From NCBI RefSeq assembly GCF_044465595.1, contig NZ_JBITLV010000010.1:30454-94453 (forward strand): a stretch of 64,000 nt of DNA. The letters are read 5' to 3'. Every line of letters starts with the position of its first letter. The first letter of the stretch is position 1. The notes beneath the pieces were generated by a model that saw nothing but the letters and a program-made list of their open reading frames with translations, did no database searches and was not told the DNA's origin. This document shows, in pieces, positions 40,981-49,636 of the stretch. This stretch comes from Spongisporangium articulatum. GTDB lineage: Bacteria > Actinomycetota > Actinomycetes > Actinomycetales > Kineosporiaceae. Made by a program: the position numbers and the translations under genes.

Positions 40981-42294
40981 TCAGGAACCGAGCGGCCGGC
41001 CGAAACGTCGCCACCGCCGGGCCGCCTCGTGGGTGGAGCGCACCAGCGGACCCCGCTCGGCCTCCAGCGCGGCCTTGCGCCGGTGCGCGTAGTCGTCGAC
41101 GTCCAGTTCCCGCAGCACCCGTTCCACGGTGGCCAGCAGCGCGACGTTCAGTTCCCAGTACTCCGGGTCCTCGCGCGCCCCCATCAGCAGCATCTCGGCG
41201 GTCCGGGCGCGGGCCTCGCGCAGGTCGGTCAGCGCCTGCCCCACCTGCCCCGTCTGGTACCAGGACTCGTGCTCGACCTCGACCTGCAGCATCCGGCCGT
41301 ACGAGCGGAAGCAGGCGGCCAGGTCGCGCAGCAGGACGGCGAACACCTCGCGGACGTCCTCGGCGTAGTCGTCCTCCTCCTGCGGCTGGCGGGGGGACTC
41401 CTCGTCGTCGCCGGCCACCGAACCGGCGCGGACGCCGTCCACGATCGACCGGAAGAGGCTGCGGACGGCGATCAACGAGTGTTCCAGCGCCTCGAAACCG
41501 ATCCGCAGCCCGTGCGCGGTGTTCGGCGTTCCGAGGGCCCGCACGTTGAGATGCCGGCTCTCCTCGAAGCTCGAGATCTCGTCGTAGATCGACGGCACGT
41601 GCCGGGTCAGCCGACGAGCTTCCTCGAGCCAGTTCCGTGCCCGGTTCCCGACCGGTCCGGCACTCAGGTCGTCGGCCGCGACGTCGAGGATGGACGCGAT
41701 CCGCTCGGCGAACTGCGCGACCCGTTCACCCGCGTCGTAGCGCCGGACCGCCGGCGGGAACAGCACGTTCACGACCACCCCGACGCCCGCGCCGATGAGG
41801 GTCTCGTAGATCCGGTCGAACCCGACGTCGCCCTGTTCAGCCGAGGCGACGGCGAGCACGAGCATCGCGCTGATCGGCACCTCGATCAGGTTGGGGCCCA
41901 GGCGCAGCAGCTGCCCGACCACGATCGAGACGGCGATCAGGAGGGCCAGGCTCCACCAGACCAGCCCCACGACCCCGGAGAAGATGATCGCCAGGAGCAC
42001 GCCGGCCACGACGCTGACCACGCGCTCGACGCCACTGTGCAACGTGCTCGTGAGCGTGACCTGCACGACCAGGAGCGCGGTCAGGGGGGCCAGGATGGGG
42101 ACGGTCTCGGGGGACAGGGAGTGCGCGACCACATAGCTGGCGGTCGCCGCACCGGACAGCCGCAACGCCCGGAACACGGCCGCCTCGCCGCGCGTGCGGA
42201 TCCGGTCGCGGGTGTCGGCCACGAACTCGTCCCAGGCCTCACGAACCGTTGCGCGCACGGACCGTCGACCACCGGCGCCGCGGGTGCTCACCAC
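40981..42294 (-). CDS. FUSC-like aromatic acid exporter family membrane protein
   Basis: 437 residues from GTG 42294. After a short charged N-terminus come about six membrane helices (about 45-180: VVAHSLSPETVPILAPLTAL and VVSVVAGVLLAIIFSG) of the FUSC/ArAE type. A long cytoplasmic helical domain rich in Arg/Glu (about 185-437) follows. The family includes exporters of aromatic carboxylic acids and fusaric-acid resistance proteins; half-size members like this probably act as homo-oligomers. It is followed on the - strand direction by no partner gene. It is preceded by a small one-helix membrane protein on the same strand. Substrate unknown. Confidence 0.75.
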   Translation of the reverse strand: MVSTRGAGGRRSVRATVREAWDEFVADTRDRIRTRGEAAVFRALRLSGAATASYVVAHSLSPETVPILAPLTALLVVQVTLTSTLHSGVERVVSVVAGVLLAIIFSGVVGLVWWSLALLIAVSIVVGQLLRLGPNLIEVPISAMLVLAVASAEQGDVGFDRIYETLIGAGVGVVVNVLFPPAVRRYDAGERVAQFAERIASILDVAADDLSAGPVGNRARNWLEEARRLTRHVPSIYDEISSFEESRHLNVRALGTPNTAHGLRIGFEALEHSLIAVRSLFRSIVDGVRAGSVAGDDEESPRQPQEEDDYAEDVREVFAVLLRDLAACFRSYGRMLQVEVEHESWYQTGQVGQALTDLREARARTAEMLLMGAREDPEYWELNVALLATVERVLRELDVDDYAHRRKAALEAERGPLVRSTHEAARRWRRFGRPLGS

Positions 42295-42312
42295 GCCATC
42301 ATGACAGCGGGT

Positions 42313-42540
42313 TCAGAGACCGCTCGGCCGGCGGGCGTCGTCCAGGAGGTCCCGCAGTTCCTCGCGCGCGACCACGGACAGGTGCCGGAGGTTCTCCAGC
42401 GCGGGGCTCTCCGCCACGAGGTTCGCCGACCGGCGGCCCAGATCCCACAGGGCGATGACGAGCAGGGCGACGTCCGCGAAGACGAACGTGCCGAGGAACC
42501 GTGGCCAGTCCAGATTCCTGGCCACCTGCCAGGTGTTCAC
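42313..42540 (-). CDS. Small single-helix membrane protein
   Basis: 75 residues from GTG 42540 behind GGAAG. One membrane helix (about 16-33, LGTFVFADVALLVIALWDLG) and a charged helical C-terminus (NLRHLSVVAREELRDLLDDARR). It lies 18 bp upstream of the FUSC-like exporter on the same strand, so it may be co-transcribed and act as an accessory subunit. Not recognised as a known family. The size is near the limit for confident calling, but codon bias and the clean amphipathic pattern support a real gene. Confidence 0.5.
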   Translation of the reverse strand: MNTWQVARNLDWPRFLGTFVFADVALLVIALWDLGRRSANLVAESPALENLRHLSVVAREELRDLLDDARRPSGL

Positions 42541-42622
42541 GCGCTTCCATCGGGCCGGCGGAGCGCCGACTTGAGGGCCGGACTCGAGGGCCCGGCCGCG
42601 GCTGCGACCGGGCCCTGCGCCT

Positions 42623-44098
42623 TCAGCCGAGGTACTTCGACCAGGGGCCGGTGATGGCCAGGGTGATGCCCGGGGTCTGGATGTTGACGAACAGCACCTT
42701 GCCGTCGGCGCTGAAGGTCGGGCCGGTGAACTCCGAGTACTCCGGCGCGGCGTCGGTGCCGATGTTGAGCTGGTTGCGGGCGATGGCGTAGGTGGGGCCG
42801 CCCGGGGTGGTGCTGAGCACGTGCGAGGCGCCGACGCCGTCCTCGGCCAGTACCAACGTCCCCCACGGGGTGACGGTGACGTTGTCGGGACCGTCGAAGA
42901 CGACCCCGTCGTAGCGGGGGCTCGCACCGGTCTCGGCCGTGGTCTGGTGCGGGAAGTACGTCACGAGGGTGATGGTCTTCTCCGCGTAGGAGTAGAACCA
43001 GACCATGCCGTCGTGCTTGACCGCGTCGGCGGGCAGGTCGTCGGTGTTGAAGGCGAAGCTGTTCACCACGTAGACGCCCTTGTCGGTGCCCCACACGCCC
43101 TCGAACTTCTTGCCCCGGGTGATCTCGGTGGTGAACTGCTTGCGCACCGAGGTGGTCTGGCCGTCGCGCTCGGGCACCGCGACCCAGCGGACCGGGAAGG
43201 GCCGGCCGAGCTGGGCGGACGTCAGGTAGGCGACGTCGGGCAGCACCGAGCCGTCGTCCATGACGATGGCCATCGCTTCGAGGGTGCCGTCGGTGGGCCC
43301 GAGCAGGTCGGCGAGCCCGGCGCGCAGCCGCACGCCGCGCGGGGCGGTCCACCGGTAGAAGAGTCCGTTGGGCTTGCTGGCGTCCTCGGAGAGGTAGACC
43401 TGCCCGCGGTCGGCGTCGACGGCCAGCGCCTCGTGGGCGTAGCGGCCGAAGGCCTTGATGGGCTTGGGGTTCGAGCGACCGTCGGCGAACACCTCGAACA
43501 CGTAGCCGTGGTCCTTGGTGTAGGTGCCGGTCTTCCCGTTGGCGCTCCAGGTGGCGCCGGCCTTGAGCTCGGTCTCCTCGCAGGTCAGCCAGGTGCCCCA
43601 CGGCGTCGGGCCCCCGGCACAGTTCACGGCGGTGCCCGAGATGCCCACCCACTCGCCGAGATTCCTTCCGCGGCGGTCGGTCTCGATCACGGTGCAGCCA
43701 CCGCCGGCGACCGCGCCCGGGTCGTAGACCGTGCCCGCCACGTGCGGCACCCCCAGCAGAGCGCCCGCACCCAGCTCGTGGTTCTGGATCAGCCGCAGAC
43801 CGCCCCGGCCGCCGGGAAAGACCGCCGTGCCGTCGTGGTTGGACGGCGTCGGCTCACCGGTGCGCAGCGACGTGCGCCCGGCGTAGGTCACCACCTGGTA
43901 GTCGAACTCGGGCGGCAGGGCCAGGATGCCCTGCGGGTCGTCGACGAGCGGCGGGAACGGCCGCCCCGCGGGACGGGCGGCGCCCCCGCGACCGGCGTCG
44001 GCGGGGGAGGCGTAGGCCAACGACGGGGTCGAACCGGCGACGGCCAGTCCCACACCGGAGGCGCCGGCGGTCAGGAGGTTGCGTCGGGAGATCGGCAT
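42623..44098 (-). CDS. PhoX-family (DUF839) Tat-exported phosphatase-like protein
   Basis: 491 residues from ATG 44098 with AGGAGC upstream. A Tat signal (ISRRNLLTAGASGVGLAVAG) is followed by a PhoX-type beta-propeller: SNHDGTAVFPGGRGGLRLIQNHE, CEETELKAG, FGRYAHEALAVDADRGQVYLSED and PWGTLVLAEDG. PhoX enzymes are calcium/iron-dependent alkaline phosphatases exported folded by Tat. Several acidic metal ligands (Glu in NHE and CEET, Asp in SEDA) are visible, and the length is near that of other DUF839 proteins. No obvious pho box was found upstream. Probably monocistronic. Confidence 0.85.
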   Translation of the reverse strand: MPISRRNLLTAGASGVGLAVAGSTPSLAYASPADAGRGGAARPAGRPFPPLVDDPQGILALPPEFDYQVVTYAGRTSLRTGEPTPSNHDGTAVFPGGRGGLRLIQNHELGAGALLGVPHVAGTVYDPGAVAGGGCTVIETDRRGRNLGEWVGISGTAVNCAGGPTPWGTWLTCEETELKAGATWSANGKTGTYTKDHGYVFEVFADGRSNPKPIKAFGRYAHEALAVDADRGQVYLSEDASKPNGLFYRWTAPRGVRLRAGLADLLGPTDGTLEAMAIVMDDGSVLPDVAYLTSAQLGRPFPVRWVAVPERDGQTTSVRKQFTTEITRGKKFEGVWGTDKGVYVVNSFAFNTDDLPADAVKHDGMVWFYSYAEKTITLVTYFPHQTTAETGASPRYDGVVFDGPDNVTVTPWGTLVLAEDGVGASHVLSTTPGGPTYAIARNQLNIGTDAAPEYSEFTGPTFSADGKVLFVNIQTPGITLAITGPWSKYLG

Positions 44099-44223
44099 CG
44101 GACTGCTCCTCGGCGGATGCGCGGTGGCTGGATGAGCCGCAATCCTCATGACCGCCGGCCACGCGCGACCCCCCGGCCGGTGGCGGTCAGGTCACCGGAA
44201 GATGAATTCCGCCGCGGGTCACC

Positions 44224-44490
44224 TCACGAGCCCTGGAGAGAGCGCAGCTGCGTGACCGCTGCGGCGGCCGAGTCCGGCACCTCGACGGTCTTGGTCCGGC
44301 TGGTCGAGCCGCGGATGAGGAGAACGTCCCGGCGGGCGACGCCGAGGGCGTCGGCCAGGGCCTCGAGGACGGCGGCGGTCGCCCGGCCGTCGACGGCGGG
44401 CTCGCGCACCCGGACGACGAGTGCTCCGTCGTGCTCGCCGCCCACGCCCGGACGGCGGGACCGCGGGTGGACCCGCACGGTGAGGCGCAC
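44224..44490 (-). CDS. DUF167/UPF0235 family protein (YggU-like)
   Basis: 88 residues from GTG 44490. It begins RLTVRVHPRSRR and contains ALVVRVREPAVDGRATAAV and VLLIRGSTSRTKTV, the characteristic motifs of UPF0235. This is a small conserved alpha/beta protein of unknown function found across bacteria, archaea and eukaryotes. Length matches the family. The next gene on the same strand upstream is the hydrolase, which ends about 80 bp before this gene starts. No regulatory signal is visible. Confidence 0.85.
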   Translation of the reverse strand: MRLTVRVHPRSRRPGVGGEHDGALVVRVREPAVDGRATAAVLEALADALGVARRDVLLIRGSTSRTKTVEVPDSAAAAVTQLRSLQGS

Positions 44491-44571
44491 AGCAGGATCG
44501 TGCCATGCCGAACGGACGGCGGGCCCAACCTGCTCGAGGTGCCCTTCCGTGCATGATCACGGCCGAGGGGG

Positions 44572-45876
44572 TCAGGCGAGGTGGGCCTGGAGCCAGTCCG
44601 TGGCGTGGTCGAGCCACTGCGTGTAGTGGCCCATGGCGCAGTGATCGTCGTCCGGGTAGAGCAGGAGTTCGCCGCGGGGGGCGCCCTGGGCGAGGTCGAC
44701 CGTGTCCCGGGTGCTGGCGAGGGTGTCGTGGTCGCCGTTGATCGCGAGGACGGGGATCGGGATCGTCGGGTAGAGCTTCTTGACGGACAGCTTGTCGAGC
44801 TTGTGGCCCATGTCCGGGAGCCACGTGGCGCCCACGGTCTGCTTCAGGGTCCGCACCATGATCTCGGGCATGCCGAACAACGCGGCCGGGCCGAAGCTGC
44901 GGTGGTAGAGGCCGCCGTTGGCGACGACCGCCTTCAGGCGCCGGTTGCGGGCGGCCATCCGGGTGGACCAGAGCGCGCCGAAGCTGAGGCCCAGCATGCC
45001 CAGGCGCTCGGCGTCGACGCGCGGGTGGGCGGCGAGCTGTTCGATGACCGCGTCGTACATGCCGTCGGTGTCGGTCGAGAGGGGCCGGCGGTACTGAAAG
45101 GTGCCGGGCATCTCCATCGCGATCATGGCCATGCCGCGGTCGCGCAGCCGCGCCGCCGGGACGAGTACCTCCTGGATGGTTCCCTCCAACCCGTTCGTGA
45201 CGAGCACGGTCGGCAGCGGGCGGTCGACATCGGGGAACACGCCGTAGGCGATCGCCTTCTCCCCGGCGATGTTCAGCTCGATCCGCTCGGCGTGGATGTT
45301 CATGGCCGGTGCGAGTCCGAGGAGCAGGACGTGCAGCAGGCGGCGGGAGTCGTCGTAGGCGCGCAGGCGGGCGGGCGACCAGCCCGGCCACGAGGCCGCG
45401 AACAGGTACGTCATCGCCTTGACGAGGTGGTCGACCGCGGTGGCCGCGGAGCGGTGCTCGGGGTGCTCGGCCAGGAAGTCCGCGAAGAGAGCGGGTCCGT
45501 TCTCCGGCGTCCGGTCGGCGAACACCGGCACGGCGGGGGCCAGGGCCGCGCCGACGTCGGGTGCGGTGGCCTCGCCGTCCGCGGCGAGGATCGACGCCAC
45601 GCGAGGGGCGCCGAGGCTCGCGAGTTCGGCGTCGGCCGCGTCGAGATGCGTCTGGGCGAGCCCGCGCCAGTAGCTCACCCACCCGTCGTCCTCGAAGGTC
45701 CGGCAGGCGTCGAGCTGACCGGCGAAGAGGTCCTTGTCGATCCCGCCCATGTTCGCGAAGCGGTCGACGAAGAGAGCCGGCAGAAAGTATCGGGCGCCCC
45801 GACGTCGGGTCGCCCTCTCGGTGGTCCTGGTCAGGGCGCACCAGGTCACGAACAGGTCCTTGGTGAGCGCCGACAT
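44572..45876 (-). CDS. FrsA-like alpha/beta-hydrolase under TetR control
   Basis: 434 residues from ATG 45876, preceded by GGAGAGG. An N-terminal helical lid-like domain (about 1-190) and a C-terminal alpha/beta-hydrolase (about 195-430) with nucleophile elbow GLSFGA, acid in GDHDTLAS and His in DDDHCAMGHY. The build resembles FrsA/DUF1100-type esterases and 2,6-dihydroxypseudooxynicotine-hydrolase-like carbon-carbon hydrolases; substrate unknown. A 24-bp imperfect palindrome 54-78 bp upstream (45931-45954) matches one in front of the TetR gene at 48105, so that regulator probably controls this gene. A TAGCCT -10 candidate lies between operator and gene. Confidence 0.8.
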   Translation of the reverse strand: MSALTKDLFVTWCALTRTTERATRRRGARYFLPALFVDRFANMGGIDKDLFAGQLDACRTFEDDGWVSYWRGLAQTHLDAADAELASLGAPRVASILAADGEATAPDVGAALAPAVPVFADRTPENGPALFADFLAEHPEHRSAATAVDHLVKAMTYLFAASWPGWSPARLRAYDDSRRLLHVLLLGLAPAMNIHAERIELNIAGEKAIAYGVFPDVDRPLPTVLVTNGLEGTIQEVLVPAARLRDRGMAMIAMEMPGTFQYRRPLSTDTDGMYDAVIEQLAAHPRVDAERLGMLGLSFGALWSTRMAARNRRLKAVVANGGLYHRSFGPAALFGMPEIMVRTLKQTVGATWLPDMGHKLDKLSVKKLYPTIPIPVLAINGDHDTLASTRDTVDLAQGAPRGELLLYPDDDHCAMGHYTQWLDHATDWLQAHLA

Positions 45877-45930
45877 GGCCTCTCCGTTCCTCGGCGACGG
45901 GTCCGGCAGAGGCTAGGCCGGAAGCCTTCA

Positions 45931-45954
45931 CTAAAGCAAACGGATTCGCATTAG
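45931..45954 (-). promoter_or_regulatory. TetR-type operator, copy 1 (hydrolase promoter)
   Basis: Imperfect palindrome with arms CTAAAGCAAA and TTCGCATTAG around a 4-bp centre. It shares CTAAAGCAA at the left and TTCGC-TTAG at the right with the site at 48072-48095. Located over the probable -35 region of the hydrolase gene at 45876. Confidence 0.7.
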
Positions 45955-45978
45955 AACGCCAAGGGTGGTGCCGTCGGC

Positions 45979-47538
45979 TCACGCCTCGCTGAGCGTCGTG
46001 CCGAAGGAGTCCGGAACGCTGTTCAGCGGCGACACCACGACGGCGCGGTCCATCCGCCACAGGACGACCCGGCCGGTGAAGAGGGGCTCGTCGTCGGCGT
46101 GCTCGCTGGGGCGCCCCATCACCAGTTGCTGCCGGTCGGCGGCACCGACGGTGGCCAGCTCGCCCGCGTCGGTGAGTGAGGAGTCCGGGAGCAGTCCGAA
46201 ATCCGCGCGAGTCAGCGTCCGGGCCGGGCAGTTCCCGGCCCCGAGCGGCATCACCAGGACGTCGCCGCCGTGCCTCGTGGTCTCCCCGCGCCGGCTCCAC
46301 CGGCTGGTGCCGATCGCGAGGGTCGCCACGCCGGGGCAGGCGAAGGTCCCGACGGCCAGCGAGATGCCGAACGACTCGTAGGGGTGTGCCGTGTCGGGAA
46401 CGCCGGGTGAGTCCCTGGTCAGGAGGGGGCCGGGGGTGAGCCAACCGCTGCCGTCCGGCGGCACCGAAAAGAGCTGCACGGCGCCCGCATTGGCCGTCTT
46501 CCCGAGATTCTCCTCCGGGACGCCGACGGCCTGGCCGCCGGGCGTGATCCGGCTGCCGAAGAAATCGTCCTTCTCCGGGGTGTCCGGAAGGCCGTACGTC
46601 CCCTGCACGAACAGCCGGCTCGCCCGTGGTGCGCCGGTTCGCGGGTCCGTCCGGATCTGCAGGACGGCACCCGCGCCCTCCTGGCCGTCGACCGTCCGGT
46701 TGGGCATCCCGACCAGCACACCGCCCGGGGCGGTGGCGAGCGCCCTCCCGAAGCCGTTGCCCCAGTGCGACATTCCCTCGATCCCGGGGCTGTCCTCGGT
46801 CAGCTCGTCGGCCAGCCGGGGTCTCCCGCCCGGGGAGACGGCGACCCGGTAGAGGCGACCGGCCCCCGGCTTCCCGTCCACCCCGAGCGCGGGGGCCCCG
46901 ACCCACACGTCGTGGGCGCCGCCGGCTCGGGAGGTGACCGCGATCGCCCTGCCCATCAGGTCGTACTCGTGGGTGGGCAACGGCAGGGTGACGACGTCCT
47001 CACCGTCGAATCCGTCGCGGGAGGCGAACAGGATGTAGACGCGACCCGAGCGGCCCGGTGGCTGCTTCGAACGCTCCTCGGTGAGGTAGCCGCGCCGCCC
47101 GTAGTACCCGTCCTTGGCGTTGCCGGGAGCGGCGACCACCAGGTCGGTCCGGCCGTCCCCGTTCAGGTCGGCCGGGACCGACGAGGCACCGAAGAACGTC
47201 CCCTCCTCCCGGGCCGGCAGGTTCAGGCCCGCGTAGGTCAGGTGCTGGGTCCGCCCGTCGGGCCAGAACACGTCGAGGGCGCCGGCCGCGTCGTCCGCGT
47301 ACGGCATGCCGACGGCGAGCAGGCCCGGCACGTCACCGGCGGCGAACGGGGTCGGACGGGGGGCGGTGGCCGGCGTCGGTACGGGTGTCGCCGGCGCTCC
47401 GGCCGGTGCCGTGGATGACCTCGGGGTGTCGTGGGATGGGCCGGTGGCGTCCTGGACGGCCACCGCCGTGACGGCGACCGCGCCCACCACGAGCGCGACC
47501 CGCAGGATCGCGCGGGCCCGGCGAGCGGGACCAGTCAC
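45979..47538 (-). CDS. FG-GAP/integrin-alpha-like repeat surface protein
   Basis: 519 residues from GTG 47538, which overlaps the globin stop by 4 bp. An N-terminal signal/anchor (about 8-27, ILRVALVVGAVAVTAVAV) precedes a Thr/Pro/Ala linker and several FG-GAP/VCBS-type beta-propeller repeats with calcium-loop signatures (DLNGDGRTDLVVAAPG, FGRALATAPGG, FGISLAVGTF). Such proteins are exported and fold as beta-propellers; ligand unknown. The tight coupling to a truncated globin gene is unusual. No enzymatic motif seen. Confidence 0.75.
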   Translation of the reverse strand: MTGPARRARAILRVALVVGAVAVTAVAVQDATGPSHDTPRSSTAPAGAPATPVPTPATAPRPTPFAAGDVPGLLAVGMPYADDAAGALDVFWPDGRTQHLTYAGLNLPAREEGTFFGASSVPADLNGDGRTDLVVAAPGNAKDGYYGRRGYLTEERSKQPPGRSGRVYILFASRDGFDGEDVVTLPLPTHEYDLMGRAIAVTSRAGGAHDVWVGAPALGVDGKPGAGRLYRVAVSPGGRPRLADELTEDSPGIEGMSHWGNGFGRALATAPGGVLVGMPNRTVDGQEGAGAVLQIRTDPRTGAPRASRLFVQGTYGLPDTPEKDDFFGSRITPGGQAVGVPEENLGKTANAGAVQLFSVPPDGSGWLTPGPLLTRDSPGVPDTAHPYESFGISLAVGTFACPGVATLAIGTSRWSRRGETTRHGGDVLVMPLGAGNCPARTLTRADFGLLPDSSLTDAGELATVGAADRQQLVMGRPSEHADDEPLFTGRVVLWRMDRAVVVSPLNSVPDSFGTTLSEA

Positions 47539-48023
47539 GAGTCCTCCGCGATCCAGGGCGGGGCGACGCCCCACCCCCAGCGCGGGACCGGGGCGTCGGG
47601 GACGACGTCCGCCCCGGGCTGCGAGTTGGCCATGGCCAGCCGGGTGCCCCACTCCAGATAGCCGACCAGCGCGGCCCGGAACTCCGGGTCGGCGGGCAGC
47701 CCGGCGTCGTCGGCGGCCAGGCTCATGAGCGCGGCGAAGCGGTGCCGCTGCGCGGCGGTGATGGACAGGTCGCGGTGCTTGGCCACCATGTGCGGGTAGC
47801 CGCCGAGTTCGTCCGTGTAGCGGGTCGGGCCGCCGAAGACCTCGCTCCACCAGGCGATCACGTGGTCGCGGTGCTCGGCCGTGACCGCGCCGCCGAACAC
47901 GGGTGACAGCAGCTCGTCCGCCTCGACCCGGTCGTAGAACACGTGGATCATGCGGCCCAGCGCCTCGATGCCGCCCGCCCAGTCGTACAGCGTCGGGCGA
48001 CCCTCTTCCCCCGGAAGCGTCAT
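47535..48023 (-). CDS. Group II-like truncated hemoglobin
   Basis: 162 residues from ATG 48023. The short 2-over-2 globin shows VFYDRVEADELLSPVFGG in the B/E region and VAKHRDLSI with the probable proximal heme His (about 83), plus a Trp-rich C-terminal part (YLEWGTRLA, PRWGWG). Group II truncated hemoglobins bind O2 or NO and often act in oxidative metabolism or NO detoxification. The C-terminal extension past the globin core (about 30 residues) is longer than usual. Coupled by a 4-bp overlap to an exported FG-GAP protein. Alternative reading: a globin-fold oxidoreductase accessory protein. Confidence 0.82.
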   Translation of the reverse strand: MTLPGEEGRPTLYDWAGGIEALGRMIHVFYDRVEADELLSPVFGGAVTAEHRDHVIAWWSEVFGGPTRYTDELGGYPHMVAKHRDLSITAAQRHRFAALMSLAADDAGLPADPEFRAALVGYLEWGTRLAMANSQPGADVVPDAPVPRWGWGVAPPWIAEDS

Positions 48024-48071
48024 GGTCGGGAGTCTAGGCAGGTGACCTGGAGGCTGAGCCTGACCCGGACG

Positions 48072-48095
48072 CTAAAGCAACCTGGTTCGCCTTAG
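48072..48095 (+). promoter_or_regulatory. TetR-type operator, copy 2 (autoregulatory)
   Basis: Imperfect palindrome with arms CTAAAGCAAC and TTCGCCTTAG, matching the site at 45931-45954. Its right edge overlaps a TAGACT -10 element (48093-48098) that lies 6 nt before the ATG of the TetR gene, so repressor binding would block its own leaderless promoter. Confidence 0.72.
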
Positions 48096-48104
48096 ACTGC
48101 CGCG

Positions 48105-48683
48105 ATGGACGCGAGGGGCAGCCGGCCGGGAGGACGCTCGGCGCGCGTGCGGGAGGCCGTCCTCGGGGCCGCCCTGGCCCTGCTCGACGAGGGCCGCACC
48201 CAGCTGAGCCTGCCGGAGATCGCCGAACGGGCCGCGGTCGCCCCGTCCTCGCTCTATCGCCGGTGGGGGACGTGGGAGAACCTGATCAGCGAGGCGCTCC
48301 TGGAGCAGAGTCAGGCGACGGTCCCCGTCCCGGACACGGGGACGGTCCGCGGCGACCTGATCGCGTTCGCCGAAAGCCTCGCGAGGTTCCTGGCCACGCC
48401 GCGCGGGGCCGGGCTGTTGCGGGCCGTCTCCACCGGTGAGCGGTCGGAGGCGTTCCGGGCCGCGCAGGACCGCTTCTGGGACGAGCGGTTCGCGCTCGGG
48501 CGCGTCATGGTCGAGCGCGGCATCGACCGGGGCGAGCTCGACCCGCAAACCGACCCCCGCCTCCTCCTGGAGATGGTGGTCGCGCCCCTTCACCTGCGTC
48601 AGCTGTTGCTGGGGGACGACCCGACCCTGAAGATCGCCGAGCAGGTCGACCTGCTCCTCACCGGCTCCCGGAGGCATTCATGA
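48105..48683 (+). CDS. TetR/AcrR family repressor
   Basis: 192 residues from ATG 48105. The N-terminal helix-turn-helix reads LSLPEIAERAAVAPSSLYRRWGTWENLISEAL (about residues 35-66 in total) and is followed by an all-helical ligand-binding domain. The gene begins 9 bp after its presumed operator, and the same operator sits before the FrsA-like hydrolase at 45876. It is coupled by a 4-bp overlap to the FAH-family gene, so repressor, FAH and MBL genes form one operon. The inducer may be a substrate or product of these hydrolases. Confidence 0.9.
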   Translation: MDARGSRPGGRSARVREAVLGAALALLDEGRTQLSLPEIAERAAVAPSSLYRRWGTWENLISEALLEQSQATVPVPDTGTVRGDLIAFAESLARFLATPRGAGLLRAVSTGERSEAFRAAQDRFWDERFALGRVMVERGIDRGELDPQTDPRLLLEMVVAPLHLRQLLLGDDPTLKIAEQVDLLLTGSRRHS

Positions 48684-49636
48684 ACCCGAGCTCGAACCCC
48701 GTCGGTCGGCCCTCCCGGGTCCGGCGCCGGCTCATCGATGACCGGGCGGTGACCGAGGTGATGATCGACGGAACCTGGGTGCCCTGGGACGGTGGGCCGG
48801 CCGACCCCCTCGGCGTCCCGGCCGGTGTTACCCGGCGCGATCCGAGCCCGCAGGGCGTTGTGGGCTCGGCAGCGGAGGCGGACCTCCTCCTGCCGTTCGC
48901 CCCGCTCTCGTTCCGTGACTTCATGCTGTACGAGGAGCACGTCATAGCCGCGTCCCGAGCGATGGCCCGCACGTACCTGCCGCGCCAGTACCTCGTCACC
49001 GCGCTGTACGAGAAGGTCACCCGCTCGACGTTTCCGATGTTCAAGCCGAACGCCCTCTGGTACGAGCAGCCGATCTACTACATGAGCAACGCGCTCACCT
49101 TCGTGCCCACCGGGTCGGCCGTCGCGGCCCCCGCCTATGCCGACCGTCTCGACTACGAGCTGGAACTCGGGTGTGTCCTCAACCGGCCGCTGCGGGACGC
49201 GACCCCCGCCGAGGCGGCCCGAGCGATCGGCGGATACGTCGTCCTCAACGACTTCTCCGCCCGCAACGTCCAGCTCCGGGAGATGCGCAGCGGGTTCGGG
49301 CCGCAGAAGGCCAAGCACTTCCTGTCGTCCATGTCCGCCGAACTCGTCGCCGCGGACACCGTCGACGTCACCGACCTCGCGGCGAGCGTCTCGATCAACG
49401 GCGCCGTCGTGACGACCAGTTCGACCCGGGCGCCGAAACACTCCCTGGCCGAGGCCCTGGCCTTCGCCTCGCGCAGCGAGCAGCTCTACCCGGGCGAACT
49501 GTTCGGCTCGGGCACCCTGCCGGGGTGCTCGGGTCTCGAGGCGGGTCACCAGCTTCACGCCGGTGACCTGCTGGAACTGGAGATCGAGGGAATCGGCACC
49601 ATCCGCCACACCGTCGCGCCCGGAGGGCAGCCGTGA
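48680..49636 (+). CDS. Fumarylacetoacetate hydrolase (FAH) family protein
   Basis: 318 residues from ATG 48680. The FAH C-terminal domain (about 80-315) shows the metal-site pattern DYELELG, LNDFSARN and GPQKAKHF, with PGELFGSGTLPGCSG near the end, as in FAH/2-hydroxyhepta-dienedioate isomerase enzymes that cleave or isomerise beta-diketo acids. The N-terminal ~75 residues are less conserved. It lies in a TetR-led operon with an MBL-fold hydrolase, suggesting a small catabolic module for an aromatic or ketoacid compound. Substrate not deducible. Confidence 0.85.
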   Translation: MNPSSNPVGRPSRVRRRLIDDRAVTEVMIDGTWVPWDGGPADPLGVPAGVTRRDPSPQGVVGSAAEADLLLPFAPLSFRDFMLYEEHVIAASRAMARTYLPRQYLVTALYEKVTRSTFPMFKPNALWYEQPIYYMSNALTFVPTGSAVAAPAYADRLDYELELGCVLNRPLRDATPAEAARAIGGYVVLNDFSARNVQLREMRSGFGPQKAKHFLSSMSAELVAADTVDVTDLAASVSINGAVVTTSSTRAPKHSLAEALAFASRSEQLYPGELFGSGTLPGCSGLEAGHQLHAGDLLELEIEGIGTIRHTVAPGGQP

